Shown one piece after another: positions 54,701 through 61,696 of a DNA stretch of 64,000 nucleotides; the first letter of the stretch is position 1; every line of letters begins with the position of its first letter. The DNA is taken from positions 1-64,000 of the forward strand of contig NZ_FRBR01000007.1 in NCBI RefSeq assembly GCF_900142665.1, given 5' to 3'. The notes under the pieces were generated by a model. That model was not told the origin of the DNA, ran no database searches, and saw only the letters and a program-made list of their open reading frames with translations. The DNA is from Roseovarius pacificus (GTDB lineage: Bacteria > Pseudomonadota > Alphaproteobacteria > Rhodobacterales > Rhodobacteraceae). The translations under genes and the position numbers were made by a program.

Positions 54701-54800
54701 CGATGTTCTGGACTTCCCCAAGGTGGACGGCACAGTGATCAAGGCGAAAATCGTCGAACCCATCTTCTATGACAAGGACGGGGAGAAGCAGAATGTCTGA
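51786..54800 (+). CDS. soxA: sarcosine oxidase alpha subunit SoxA
   Basis: 1004 residues. An N-terminal 2Fe-2S-ferredoxin-like domain (about 1-100: FNGKRFKGVEGDTLASALLA), an FAD/NAD domain (about 170-450; VVVIGGGVAGLQAAKAAG) and a C-terminal aminomethyltransferase (GcvT-like) domain (about 610-1000) that binds tetrahydrofolate. It is the usual fusion of this subunit. It overlaps soxG by 8 bases. Confidence 0.95.
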   Translation: MSTRLANGGRLLNKGRALDFTFNGKRFKGVEGDTLASALLANDQMMVGRSFKYHRPRGIVASGGEEPNALVGLGEDAKFEPNQRVTTTELFDGLTCTSQNHWPSLEFDIGAVNSKLARFLPAGFYYKTFMFPRPFWKHIYEPFIRQSAGLGKAPRDRDQDSYEHFYAFFDVVVIGGGVAGLQAAKAAGQAGAKVLLMEQTPHWGGRAPVDGGTIDGQPVDNFVDQIVSDLETMENVTLRTRMMGSGVYDHGYVLGYERVSDHQPGAKSPRHRLWRIRAGQIVTATGAIERPISFAGNDVPGVMLASAVRDYAVNYGVSVGDRTVVVTNNDDAYRTAITLKKLGLDVPVIVDARAGGGGALAGEAAALGIRVENGKGIARVKGGKRVEGVEICTQAGEGAALELIKCDAVAMSGGWSPVVHLWSHCGGKLLWDDENAMFRPDGDKAPTGADGKRFVIPAGSADGYLDLATVLENADVAGKAAAEATGYVPGKAEAPVATPETAAPIEAVWMMPQGASIKLRMKAWLDYQNDVKVSDVQLAAREGYESVEHAKRYTTLGMATDQGKLSNINGLAILSDSLSQPIPQTGTTTFRPPYTPISLASIAGEARNETFQPLRKTPMHAWHEENGAYWEPVGAWRRPYCYQKPGETIEEALHREITQTRDSLGMLDASTLGKIIVKGPDAGKFMDMLYTNMMSTLKPGRCRYGLMCNENGFLMDDGVVARLDEDTFLCHTTTGGAENIHGHMEEWLQTEWWDWKVYTANVTEQYAQIGVVGLKSRKVLEKLTDDDIGGDALSFMGWKEITLTGGIPARVFRISFAGELSFELAVPASRGRELWDKLIEAGAEFNVTPYGTEAMHIMRAEKGFIMIGDETDGTVIPQDLGMQWAISKKKEDYLGKRAQERSHMTDPTRWKLVGLETLDGSTLPDGAYATADGTNANGQRNVQGRVTSTYHSPTLGRGIAMGLVLNGPDRMGDVLDFPKVDGTVIKAKIVEPIFYDKDGEKQNV

Positions 54801-55368
54801 GGCAGTCAGCGCACTGAAAGGGGCCTCCTTCGACGGGATCGTCACGGTCGAGGAAATGGGCCTGCAAGGCATGATCACCCTTCGTGGCGATCTGGCCTCG
54901 CCCGAGATGAAAAAGGCGGTCAAGGATGCAACCGGCCTGAATGTGCCCGAGCAAGGGCATATCGCGGGTGAAGGCGGCAACTGGGTGGCGTGGATGTCAC
55001 CGGATGAATTGCTGCTGATCGTCGCTTATGAGAGCGTAAGCGACACCGAGGCATCCCTGCGCGATGCGCTCTCGAAGGTGCATCATCTGGCGGTCAATGT
55101 TTCGGACACGCGGGCCATGTTCCGCTTGTCGGGGAATGGTGCGCTTGTGCGTGAAGCGATTGCCAAGCTTTGCCCGGTGGATATGCGCACGGAGGCCTTT
55201 GCCCCCGGTCAGTTCCGCCGCTCGCGCATGGCGCAGGTGCCGGCGGCGATCTGGATGCCGGATGAGAGCAGCGTTCAGGTCGTCTGCTTCCGCTCGGTGG
55301 CGGAATATGCGTTCAATCTGCTCAAAGGGGCTGCCGCACCCGGCAGCGAGGTCAGCCTCTTTTCCTGA
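54793..55368 (+). CDS. soxG: sarcosine oxidase gamma subunit SoxG
   Basis: 191 residues from ATG 54793, which overlaps the soxA stop. The fold is a small GcvT-like domain (VNVSDTRAMFRLSGNGALV, FRRSRMAQVPAAIWM, VVCFRSVAEYAFNLL). It completes the heterotetramer and closes the operon. The following gene is sodB, 97 bases later. Confidence 0.93.
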   Translation: MSEAVSALKGASFDGIVTVEEMGLQGMITLRGDLASPEMKKAVKDATGLNVPEQGHIAGEGGNWVAWMSPDELLLIVAYESVSDTEASLRDALSKVHHLAVNVSDTRAMFRLSGNGALVREAIAKLCPVDMRTEAFAPGQFRRSRMAQVPAAIWMPDESSVQVVCFRSVAEYAFNLLKGAAAPGSEVSLFS

Positions 55369-55465
55369 GAGTTTTGCGCGGAAATATGTGGCAGCCCCTT
55401 GACCTTGCCGGTCCGGGGCTACCATGTAGTCAAACGTAATTGCTCTAACGAACAGGGGACCTGAC

Positions 55466-56065
55466 ATGGCATTTGAACTTCCCGATCTGCCCTATGCTCA
55501 CGACGCGCTGGCCGCGTCCGGCATGTCGCAAGAAACGCTGGAATATCACCACGACATTCACCACAAGGCCTATGTGGACAATGGCAACAAGGCCATTGCC
55601 GGGACCGAGTGGGAAGGCAAGTCCGTCGAGGACATCGTCAAAGGCACCTATCAGGCAGGCGCCGTGGCACAGAACGGCATTTTCAACAACGCCTCGCAGC
55701 ACTGGAACCACAGCCAGTTCTGGGAAATGATGGCGCCAGGCGGCACCGGTATGCCCGGTGAACTGGAAAAAGCTCTGACCGATAGCTTCGGCTCGGTCGA
55801 CAAATTCAAGGAAGAGTTCGCCGCCGCTGGCGCGGGTCAGTTCGGCTCGGGCTGGGCCTGGCTGGTCAAGGACACCGACGGCGGTCTCAAGGTGACCAAG
55901 ACCGAAAACGGCGTGAATCCGCTGTGCTTCGGTCAGACCGCCCTGCTGGGCTGCGACGTGTGGGAGCATTCCTACTACATCGACTTCCGTAACAAGCGGC
56001 CGGTGTATCTGCAAAACTTCCTGGATAACCTCGTGAACTGGGAAAACGTCGCCTCGCGTCTGTAA
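55466..56065 (+). CDS. sodB: Fe/Mn superoxide dismutase
   Basis: 199 residues of the cytoplasmic SOD family. Metal-binding residues fit: His in YHHDIHHKAY, His in HWNHSQFW, and Asp/His in CDVWEHSYYIDF. It converts superoxide to H2O2 and O2. Proximity to a flavoprotein oxidase that makes H2O2 is suggestive but it has its own 97-base leader and a terminator after it. Confidence 0.96.
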   Translation: MAFELPDLPYAHDALAASGMSQETLEYHHDIHHKAYVDNGNKAIAGTEWEGKSVEDIVKGTYQAGAVAQNGIFNNASQHWNHSQFWEMMAPGGTGMPGELEKALTDSFGSVDKFKEEFAAAGAGQFGSGWAWLVKDTDGGLKVTKTENGVNPLCFGQTALLGCDVWEHSYYIDFRNKRPVYLQNFLDNLVNWENVASRL

Positions 56066-56093
56066 GCGCGAGGATTTCCCAATCGGGTATCGG

Positions 56094-56125
56094 CCCCGCG
56101 CGGAGTAATCTGCGCGGGGTTTTTC
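56094..56125 (+). terminator. rho-independent terminator after sodB
   Basis: CCCCGCGC (56094-56101) pairs with GCGCGGGG (56112-56119), then TTTTTC follows. The stem is 8 bases with a 10-base loop. It lies about 30 bases after the sodB stop. Confidence 0.9.
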
Positions 56126-56206
56126 GTGTGTTATTGATGATCGCCTTTTAAGATCATGGGGGCATAATTACGTGGAAGATATTGCAACGCAGAAGGAGGA
56201 TGACAA

Positions 56207-56662
56207 ATGACCGAACTGGCACATGGCACGTGGGTTTTGGTGGCCGATGGCGAAAAGGCGCTGTTTCTGGAAAACGTTACCGACCGGCAGGACCCGTTCC
56301 TGCGCGTGATTCGCATGGAAAGTCAGGAAAACCCACCGCATGGCGAACAGGTCAGCGACCGTCCGGGCCGAATGCCGGATACGGGGGAAGGGCATCGCTC
56401 GGCGATGCAGGAGGCAGACTGGCATATGCTGGCCAAGGACCGGTTTGCATCGGAGTTGTCGGATATCCTGTATCGTCTGGTTGGGCGCAAGGCGTTTGAG
56501 AAACTTGTGCTGGTGGCTCCTCCGAAAACGCTTGGGGCTTTGCGCGACGGATTGCACAAGGAAGTGCGTGCACGTGTCGTGGCCGAGGTAGACAAGGACA
56601 TGACGAACCACCCCGTGCCGAAAATCGAAACCCTGCTCAAGGCGGCACTTGCGGCTGGCTAG
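56207..56662 (+). CDS. host attachment family protein
   Basis: 151 residues with a soluble alpha/beta fold (THGTWVLVADGEKALFLEN-type start, here AHGTWVLVADGEKALF, and KLVLVAPPKTLGALRD). It matches PF10116 (AtsE/host-attachment) proteins, named from Agrobacterium attachment, but most are uncharacterised eRF1-like proteins. The ribosome binding site is AAGGAGGA just upstream, so it is likely well expressed. Confidence 0.86.
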   Translation: MTELAHGTWVLVADGEKALFLENVTDRQDPFLRVIRMESQENPPHGEQVSDRPGRMPDTGEGHRSAMQEADWHMLAKDRFASELSDILYRLVGRKAFEKLVLVAPPKTLGALRDGLHKEVRARVVAEVDKDMTNHPVPKIETLLKAALAAG

Positions 56663-56760
56663 GGGCTATAGCCGTTCTTTTTCGCCCTTGTCATTGCTCT
56701 GTGGTTGCGCCAGCACTGGTGCGTAATCCGAAAACGCGTATCGGGCAGGGCGGACATGGC

Positions 56761-57660
56761 ATGAACGAGTCGATCAAAGGGGTGGCGGCGCTGATCGTTT
56801 GTTGCACGATCTGGGGTCTGTGCGGCCTGTATTACAAGCTCTTGTCTCATGTCCCGCCTATCGAGATCCTGGCGCATCGCACGCTTTGGTCTTTGCTGTT
56901 TTTTATGATCGTATTGTCGGTGCAAGGCAGGCTCAGGTTGGTGTGGCAGGCGCTTTCCGTGCGTCGCTCGGCAGTTCTGATCGCGTTGGCTGCGCTGATG
57001 ATTTCGTGCAACTGGTTCGTTTTCATCACCTCGATCCTGATTGGCAAGGCCACCGAGGCATCGCTCGGTTATTACATTTTTCCGCTGGTTTCGGTGGTTC
57101 TGGGCATGATCGTGTTTGGTGAAAGACTGGACCGGGCGCAGGTGCTGGCCGTGGGGTTGGCAGCCGCTGCGGTAATCACGCTGACCGTGGGTCTGGGGGT
57201 CGCGCCATGGATATCGCTGATCCTCGCCTTTAGCTTCGGCTTTTACGGATTGGTCAAGAAAGGGCTGAGCGTGGGCCCGGTCGTTTCGGTTACGACCGAG
57301 GTTTTGCTGCTGTCCCCGATTGCATTGGCGGTTCTCTGGGTGATGCATTCCGGTGAAACGGGCGGTGCTTTCGGGGTTTCATGGCGCGACAATGCACTTC
57401 TGGCGTTTTCCGGCATCCTGACCGGCTTGCCACTGGTCTTGTTCAGCTACGGTGCGCGCCGGGTGCGGTTGGGCACGGTGGGGCTGGTGCAATACCTGAA
57501 CCCGACATTGCAATTCCTTGTCGCGACGCTGATTTTCCAGGAGGCCTTCAGCCTTTGGTACGCGGTGGCCTTCGGGATGATCTGGACCGCTCTGGCAATC
57601 TATTCCACCGCCAGTTGGCGTCAGGACAGGGCCGCGCGCAGGGCTTTGGAAAGTTCCTGA
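56761..57660 (+). CDS. rarD: RarD/EamA-family permease
   Basis: 299 residues with ten transmembrane helices and the RarD-like segments VCCTIWGLCGLYYKLLSHVPPIEILAHR (given here in part: GLYYKLLSHVPPIEILAHR) and QYLNPTLQFLVATLIFQE. It probably exports metabolites; the chloramphenicol name is historical. The start at 56761 is ATG after GGACATGGC. Its 3' end overlaps the convergent LOG gene by 40 bases. Confidence 0.93.
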   Translation: MNESIKGVAALIVCCTIWGLCGLYYKLLSHVPPIEILAHRTLWSLLFFMIVLSVQGRLRLVWQALSVRRSAVLIALAALMISCNWFVFITSILIGKATEASLGYYIFPLVSVVLGMIVFGERLDRAQVLAVGLAAAAVITLTVGLGVAPWISLILAFSFGFYGLVKKGLSVGPVVSVTTEVLLLSPIALAVLWVMHSGETGGAFGVSWRDNALLAFSGILTGLPLVLFSYGARRVRLGTVGLVQYLNPTLQFLVATLIFQEAFSLWYAVAFGMIWTALAIYSTASWRQDRAARRALESS

Positions 57661-58172
57661 ATGCCGCTGACCGTTCGAATGAAATCGCGCAGGCTGTCAT
57701 CGGCAAAGCCCTCGGCAATCACATGGTCGATCAACCCGGTAAGCGGCGTCCAATAGTCATCTGTATTCAAAAGAAAAATGGGTTTCCGGTGCAGGCCCAG
57801 CTGACGCCATGTCAGAACCTCGAAAAACTCGTCCAGAGAACCGGCACCTCCGGGCAGCACCACGATCGCGTCCGAGTTCATGAACATCACCTTTTTGCGT
57901 TCATGCATGTTTTCGGTAACGACAAAGCGGCTGAGGTCGCGTTTGCCGACTTCGCGCTGCATCAGATGTACCGGAATCACTCCGAAAGTGTCACCGCCGG
58001 CCTCTTGTGCGGCTCTGGCAGTGGCCCCCATCAGCCCGACATCGCCCGCGCCATAGACCAGCCGCCACCCCTGATCCGCCAGCATCCGTCCCAGTTCCGT
58101 GGCTGCGGCGCGATAGGTGGGGCGGTTACCGTCGCGTGAGCCGCAAAAGACACAAACCGAGCGCATGGTCAT
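57621..58172 (-). CDS. LOG-family (cytokinin-activating) phosphoribohydrolase
   Basis: 183 residues from ATG 58172 (MTMRSVCVFCGS); ATG 58166 is an alternative. The motif PGGAGSLDEFFEVLTW fits PGGxGTxxE, the AMP-binding site of LOG enzymes, and VYGAGDVGLMGATA is also family-typical. It hydrolyses nucleoside 5'-monophosphates to a base and ribose-5-phosphate. An upstream frame to 58346 enters the next promoter region and was rejected. Confidence 0.94.
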   Translation of the reverse strand: MTMRSVCVFCGSRDGNRPTYRAAATELGRMLADQGWRLVYGAGDVGLMGATARAAQEAGGDTFGVIPVHLMQREVGKRDLSRFVVTENMHERKKVMFMNSDAIVVLPGGAGSLDEFFEVLTWRQLGLHRKPIFLLNTDDYWTPLTGLIDHVIAEGFADDSLRDFIRTVSGIQELSKALRAALS

Positions 58173-58275
58173 GGGAATGGTCCTGTTTCTCAAAGGGTTG
58201 TTTTGACCACTGATATCGCTGTTGCTATGGTCCGGCAACCACGCACATGGGGTGCGGGCATGTCGGGGGGATGGC

Positions 58276-59400
58276 ATGAGCAAATCGCCAGGGATGATCG
58301 GTGGGCCCGTGATTGCAGCCGGTGTGGCATTGGTTGTCATTGCCATTGGTGCCGCTCTGTATGTATCGGGGGCGTTGGTCCCGGATGCGCAACCCGAAGT
58401 TCAGGCAGTGGCCAGGGCCGAAAGCGATACAGGGACGATGGTCCAAGCCGCTGATGATGCGGAAAGGGCAGATAGCGACACGCCGGAAGCCGCCGCAGAT
58501 GTCACCCCCCCTGCCACGCCCGAGCCCCCCGGCATCAGTTCTTTCCGGCTGGAGCCGGATGGCCGTATGCTGGTGGCAGGCCGTGCGCAGCCGGGCTGGG
58601 ACATCTCCATCCTGCTGGACGGTCAGAGCTTGAAAACGCTGATCCCCGATGCCGGCGGTGAATTTGTCGAATTCCTGACGCTGGAAGCGAGCCAAGAGCC
58701 AAGAGTTCTGTCCCTGTCGATGCATTCTCCGCAAACCGGCCAAAATATCGTTTCGGCCGACGAAATTATCATTGCACCTGCGACGACCGCACCTCCGGAG
58801 AACGAGGCGGAGATATCACAACAGGAGATTGCAGACCTGCCGGACGATGAGCCGGTGCAAACCGTACTTTTGTCGGACGAAAGCGGTGTGCGCGTATTGC
58901 AGGCCCCCAGGCCCGAAGATGCCGCGCCCGAAGTCATGTCCAGCGTCGCCCTGGATGCGATCACCTATTCCGATGCGGGGAAGGTGGCCCTGTCGGGTCG
59001 TGCGCAAGGCGGCGGGTTCATCCGCGTCTATCTGAACAATGAGCCGATCACTTCGTTGCGGGTTGCTCCGGGGGGCCAGTGGCATACCGAACTGTCCGAC
59101 GTGGACAGCGGCGTTTACACTCTGCGCGTCGATGAACTTGATGATCAGGGCAATGTAACATCACGTGTCGAAACACCGTTCAAGCGCGAAGCACAGCATC
59201 TTGTGGGGGATGCCGGTGCCCCCTCTCGATCTGTGCGTGCCGTAACGGTCCAACCGGGCAATACCTTGTGGGAAATCTCACGCGAACGGTACGGTGAGGG
59301 GCCGATGTATGTCCGTATCTTCGAGGCCAATCGTGATCGCATCCGCGACCCTGACCTGATCTATCCCGGTCAGGTCTTTACCGTGCCGCACTTGGAATAA
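58276..59400 (+). CDS. membrane-anchored LysM-domain protein
   Basis: 374 residues from ATG 58276 (GGGGGGATG site). A transmembrane helix lies at about 10-33. Two Ig/carboxypeptidase-like repeats with AGRAQPGWDISILLDG and SGRAQGGGFIRVYLNNE cover the middle. A C-terminal LysM domain (about 320-372: VTVQPGNTLWEISRERYGEG, then DLIYPGQVFTVP) binds peptidoglycan. A periplasmic role in cell-wall binding is inferred. The gene diverges from LOG. Confidence 0.92.
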   Translation: MSKSPGMIGGPVIAAGVALVVIAIGAALYVSGALVPDAQPEVQAVARAESDTGTMVQAADDAERADSDTPEAAADVTPPATPEPPGISSFRLEPDGRMLVAGRAQPGWDISILLDGQSLKTLIPDAGGEFVEFLTLEASQEPRVLSLSMHSPQTGQNIVSADEIIIAPATTAPPENEAEISQQEIADLPDDEPVQTVLLSDESGVRVLQAPRPEDAAPEVMSSVALDAITYSDAGKVALSGRAQGGGFIRVYLNNEPITSLRVAPGGQWHTELSDVDSGVYTLRVDELDDQGNVTSRVETPFKREAQHLVGDAGAPSRSVRAVTVQPGNTLWEISRERYGEGPMYVRIFEANRDRIRDPDLIYPGQVFTVPHLE

Positions 59401-59519
59401 GTGCCGGATGAACCGGGGCGTTTCTGCCGGAACCTGTTGATATCACAAGGGCGGTGGGCTGGTGTTTCGGTGTGGTGAGCCCTAAGTGAGGGACAGTTTT
59501 CTGAAATGGACTCCCTTTC

Positions 59520-61334
59520 ATGCGCCGCCGCACCACCCTGACGACCACCGAAATGCCTGCCGATGGATGGGCAACGATCCGCCGCGTGGCGCCCTATCTC
59601 TGGCCGGATGGGCAGGGATGGGTAAAACGCCGCGTCGTACTGGCGTTGCTGGCACTGGTGGTGGCCAAGCTGATCGCGGTGGGGACACCGTTTTTCTATA
59701 AGGCAGCGGTCGATGCATTGGCGGGCGAAGGCGATACAGCGGCCTGGATGCTGGCCTATGGTGCCGTCGGCCTGACTGTGGCCTATGGCATGGCGCGGCT
59801 GATGAATGTGGGATTTCAGCAGTTGCGCGACGTGATTTTCGCCCGCGTGGCACAACGCGCCCTGCGGCAACTGGCGCTCGAAACCTTCGCGCATATCCAC
59901 CGCATGTCCTTGCGCTACCACATCACGCGCAAGACCGGTGGGCTGAGCCGTATCATCGAACGCGGTGTCAAGGGCGTGGAATTCCTGCTGCGCTTCCTGC
60001 TGTTTTCCATCGGACCGCTGGTGCTGGAACTGCTGCTTATCGGTATCGTCTTATGGACGCTGTTCGATTTCTGGTATCTGGCCGTGGTTGTCGGGGTGAT
60101 TGCGGCTTACGTGGCCTTTACTTTCAAGGTGACCGAGTGGCGTGTGAAGCTGCGCAAGCAGATGAACGATCAGGATACCGACGCCAACCAAAAGGCGATA
60201 GACAGCCTTCTGAATTTTGAAACGGTCAAGTATTTCGGGGCTGAAAAGCGTGAGGCCGACCGTTATGATGCGGCGATGGCGGGGTATGAAAGCGCAGCGT
60301 TGCAGACCTCCTATTCTCTGGCATTCCTGAATTTCGGTCAGTCGGTGCTGATCACAGGCGGGTTGGTGGCGGTGATGGTGATGGCCGCCATCGGGGTGCA
60401 GAGCGGCACCATGACGGTGGGCGATTTCGTCATGGTCAATGCCTACATGATCCAGATCACCATGCCGCTGAACTTTTTGGGCACGGTTTACCGCGAGATA
60501 CGGCAATCCCTCGTCGATATGGGGGAAATGTTCGGTTTGTTGGAGCAATCTCCGGATGTTAAAGACAAACTTCAGGCAAAAGTTCTAAATATACAAGGCG
60601 CTACGGTGGTCCTGCGCGACGTTTTCTTTGGCTACGACCCTGCGCGCGCCATTCTCAAAGGGGTTTCGCTGAATGTGCCTGCCGGGCAGACGGTGGCGGT
60701 GGTCGGTCCGTCGGGATCGGGGAAATCCACCATCGGGCGGCTATTGTTCCGTTTCTACGATGTGCAGGAAGGTGCGGTATTGATCGACGGGCAGGACGTG
60801 CGTGATGTGACACAGGATAGCCTGCATGCCGCGATTGGTGTGGTGCCTCAGGACACGGTGCTTTTCAATGATACGGTCGGCTACAACATTGCCTATGGCC
60901 GCAATGGCGCGACCCGCGCCGAAGTGGAGGAGGCTGCAAAAGCCGCGCAGATCCATGACTTCATCATGGGCTTACCCGATGGGTACGACACGCAGGTGGG
61001 GGAGCGAGGGTTGAAATTGTCGGGGGGCGAGAAACAGCGCGTCGGCATCGCGCGTACCCTGCTGAAAAACCCGCCAATCCTGTTGCTGGACGAAGCGACC
61101 AGTGCGCTCGATACCGAAACCGAGCGCGATATTCAGGGCGCGCTGAAACGGGCCGGGCAGGGGCGCACCGTGATCACCATCGCGCACCGCCTGTCCACTG
61201 TCGCCGATGCCGACCGTATCGTGGTGCTGGAAGATGGCCGCATTGTCGAGGAAGGTACGCATACGGAGCTGCTGGCGCGGCAAGGGCGCTATGCCAGTCT
61301 CTGGCAGCGCCAGCAGGCGGAAGAGGCCGCATGA
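59520..61334 (+). CDS. Atm1/HMT1-type ABC exporter
   Basis: 604 residues. Six transmembrane helices (about 35-320) plus one ATPase: Walker A GPSGSGKST (about 399), LSGGEKQRVGIARTLL and ILLLDEATSALDTE. The helical region resembles mitochondrial Atm1 (TKYFGAEKREADRYDAA-type stretch: VKYFGAEKREADRYDAA), so glutathione-conjugate or heavy-metal export is likely. It is coupled to the next small gene by ATGA. Confidence 0.92.
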   Translation: MRRRTTLTTTEMPADGWATIRRVAPYLWPDGQGWVKRRVVLALLALVVAKLIAVGTPFFYKAAVDALAGEGDTAAWMLAYGAVGLTVAYGMARLMNVGFQQLRDVIFARVAQRALRQLALETFAHIHRMSLRYHITRKTGGLSRIIERGVKGVEFLLRFLLFSIGPLVLELLLIGIVLWTLFDFWYLAVVVGVIAAYVAFTFKVTEWRVKLRKQMNDQDTDANQKAIDSLLNFETVKYFGAEKREADRYDAAMAGYESAALQTSYSLAFLNFGQSVLITGGLVAVMVMAAIGVQSGTMTVGDFVMVNAYMIQITMPLNFLGTVYREIRQSLVDMGEMFGLLEQSPDVKDKLQAKVLNIQGATVVLRDVFFGYDPARAILKGVSLNVPAGQTVAVVGPSGSGKSTIGRLLFRFYDVQEGAVLIDGQDVRDVTQDSLHAAIGVVPQDTVLFNDTVGYNIAYGRNGATRAEVEEAAKAAQIHDFIMGLPDGYDTQVGERGLKLSGGEKQRVGIARTLLKNPPILLLDEATSALDTETERDIQGALKRAGQGRTVITIAHRLSTVADADRIVVLEDGRIVEEGTHTELLARQGRYASLWQRQQAEEAA

Positions 61335-61675
61335 GCCGAAAGAACTATCCCGAAACGCCGGACGGGCGATATTTCGTGTCCAAGGGGCGGCTGTGGCGAA
61401 AAACCGATCCATCCCTGCCAGACAGCGAACGCCGGGCAGCGATCAAGGCGCTGATGCAGGCGCGGCGCGCGGTTCAGGCCGCCCAAACGCCCGAGGCCGA
61501 GCGCACGGCGCGCGATGCCGTGGACGCGGCCAAGCGCAGGTTGGGCGAACGTGGCCCGGTCTGGTGGAAAGACGGTGCGCCCGACGAAGGTGGGCGGCAT
61601 CCCGGAAACAGCAGCTATGCCACATGGTGGGCCACACTGGATGAGACCAGCCGGGAGTATGGCGAAGGCGGGTAA
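61331..61675 (+). CDS. conserved small protein coupled to the Atm1-type exporter
   Basis: 114 residues, soluble and Arg/Ala-rich, beginning MSRKNYPETPDGRYFVSKGRLWR. The C-terminus ends with SSYATWWATLDETSREYG, recalling many alphaproteobacterial hypothetical proteins beside such exporters. Function unknown. Its ATG lies inside the exporter stop (ATGA). Confidence 0.75.
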   Translation: MSRKNYPETPDGRYFVSKGRLWRKTDPSLPDSERRAAIKALMQARRAVQAAQTPEAERTARDAVDAAKRRLGERGPVWWKDGAPDEGGRHPGNSSYATWWATLDETSREYGEGG

Positions 61676-61696
61676 TCGTCGTTTTGAAGCGAGCGA

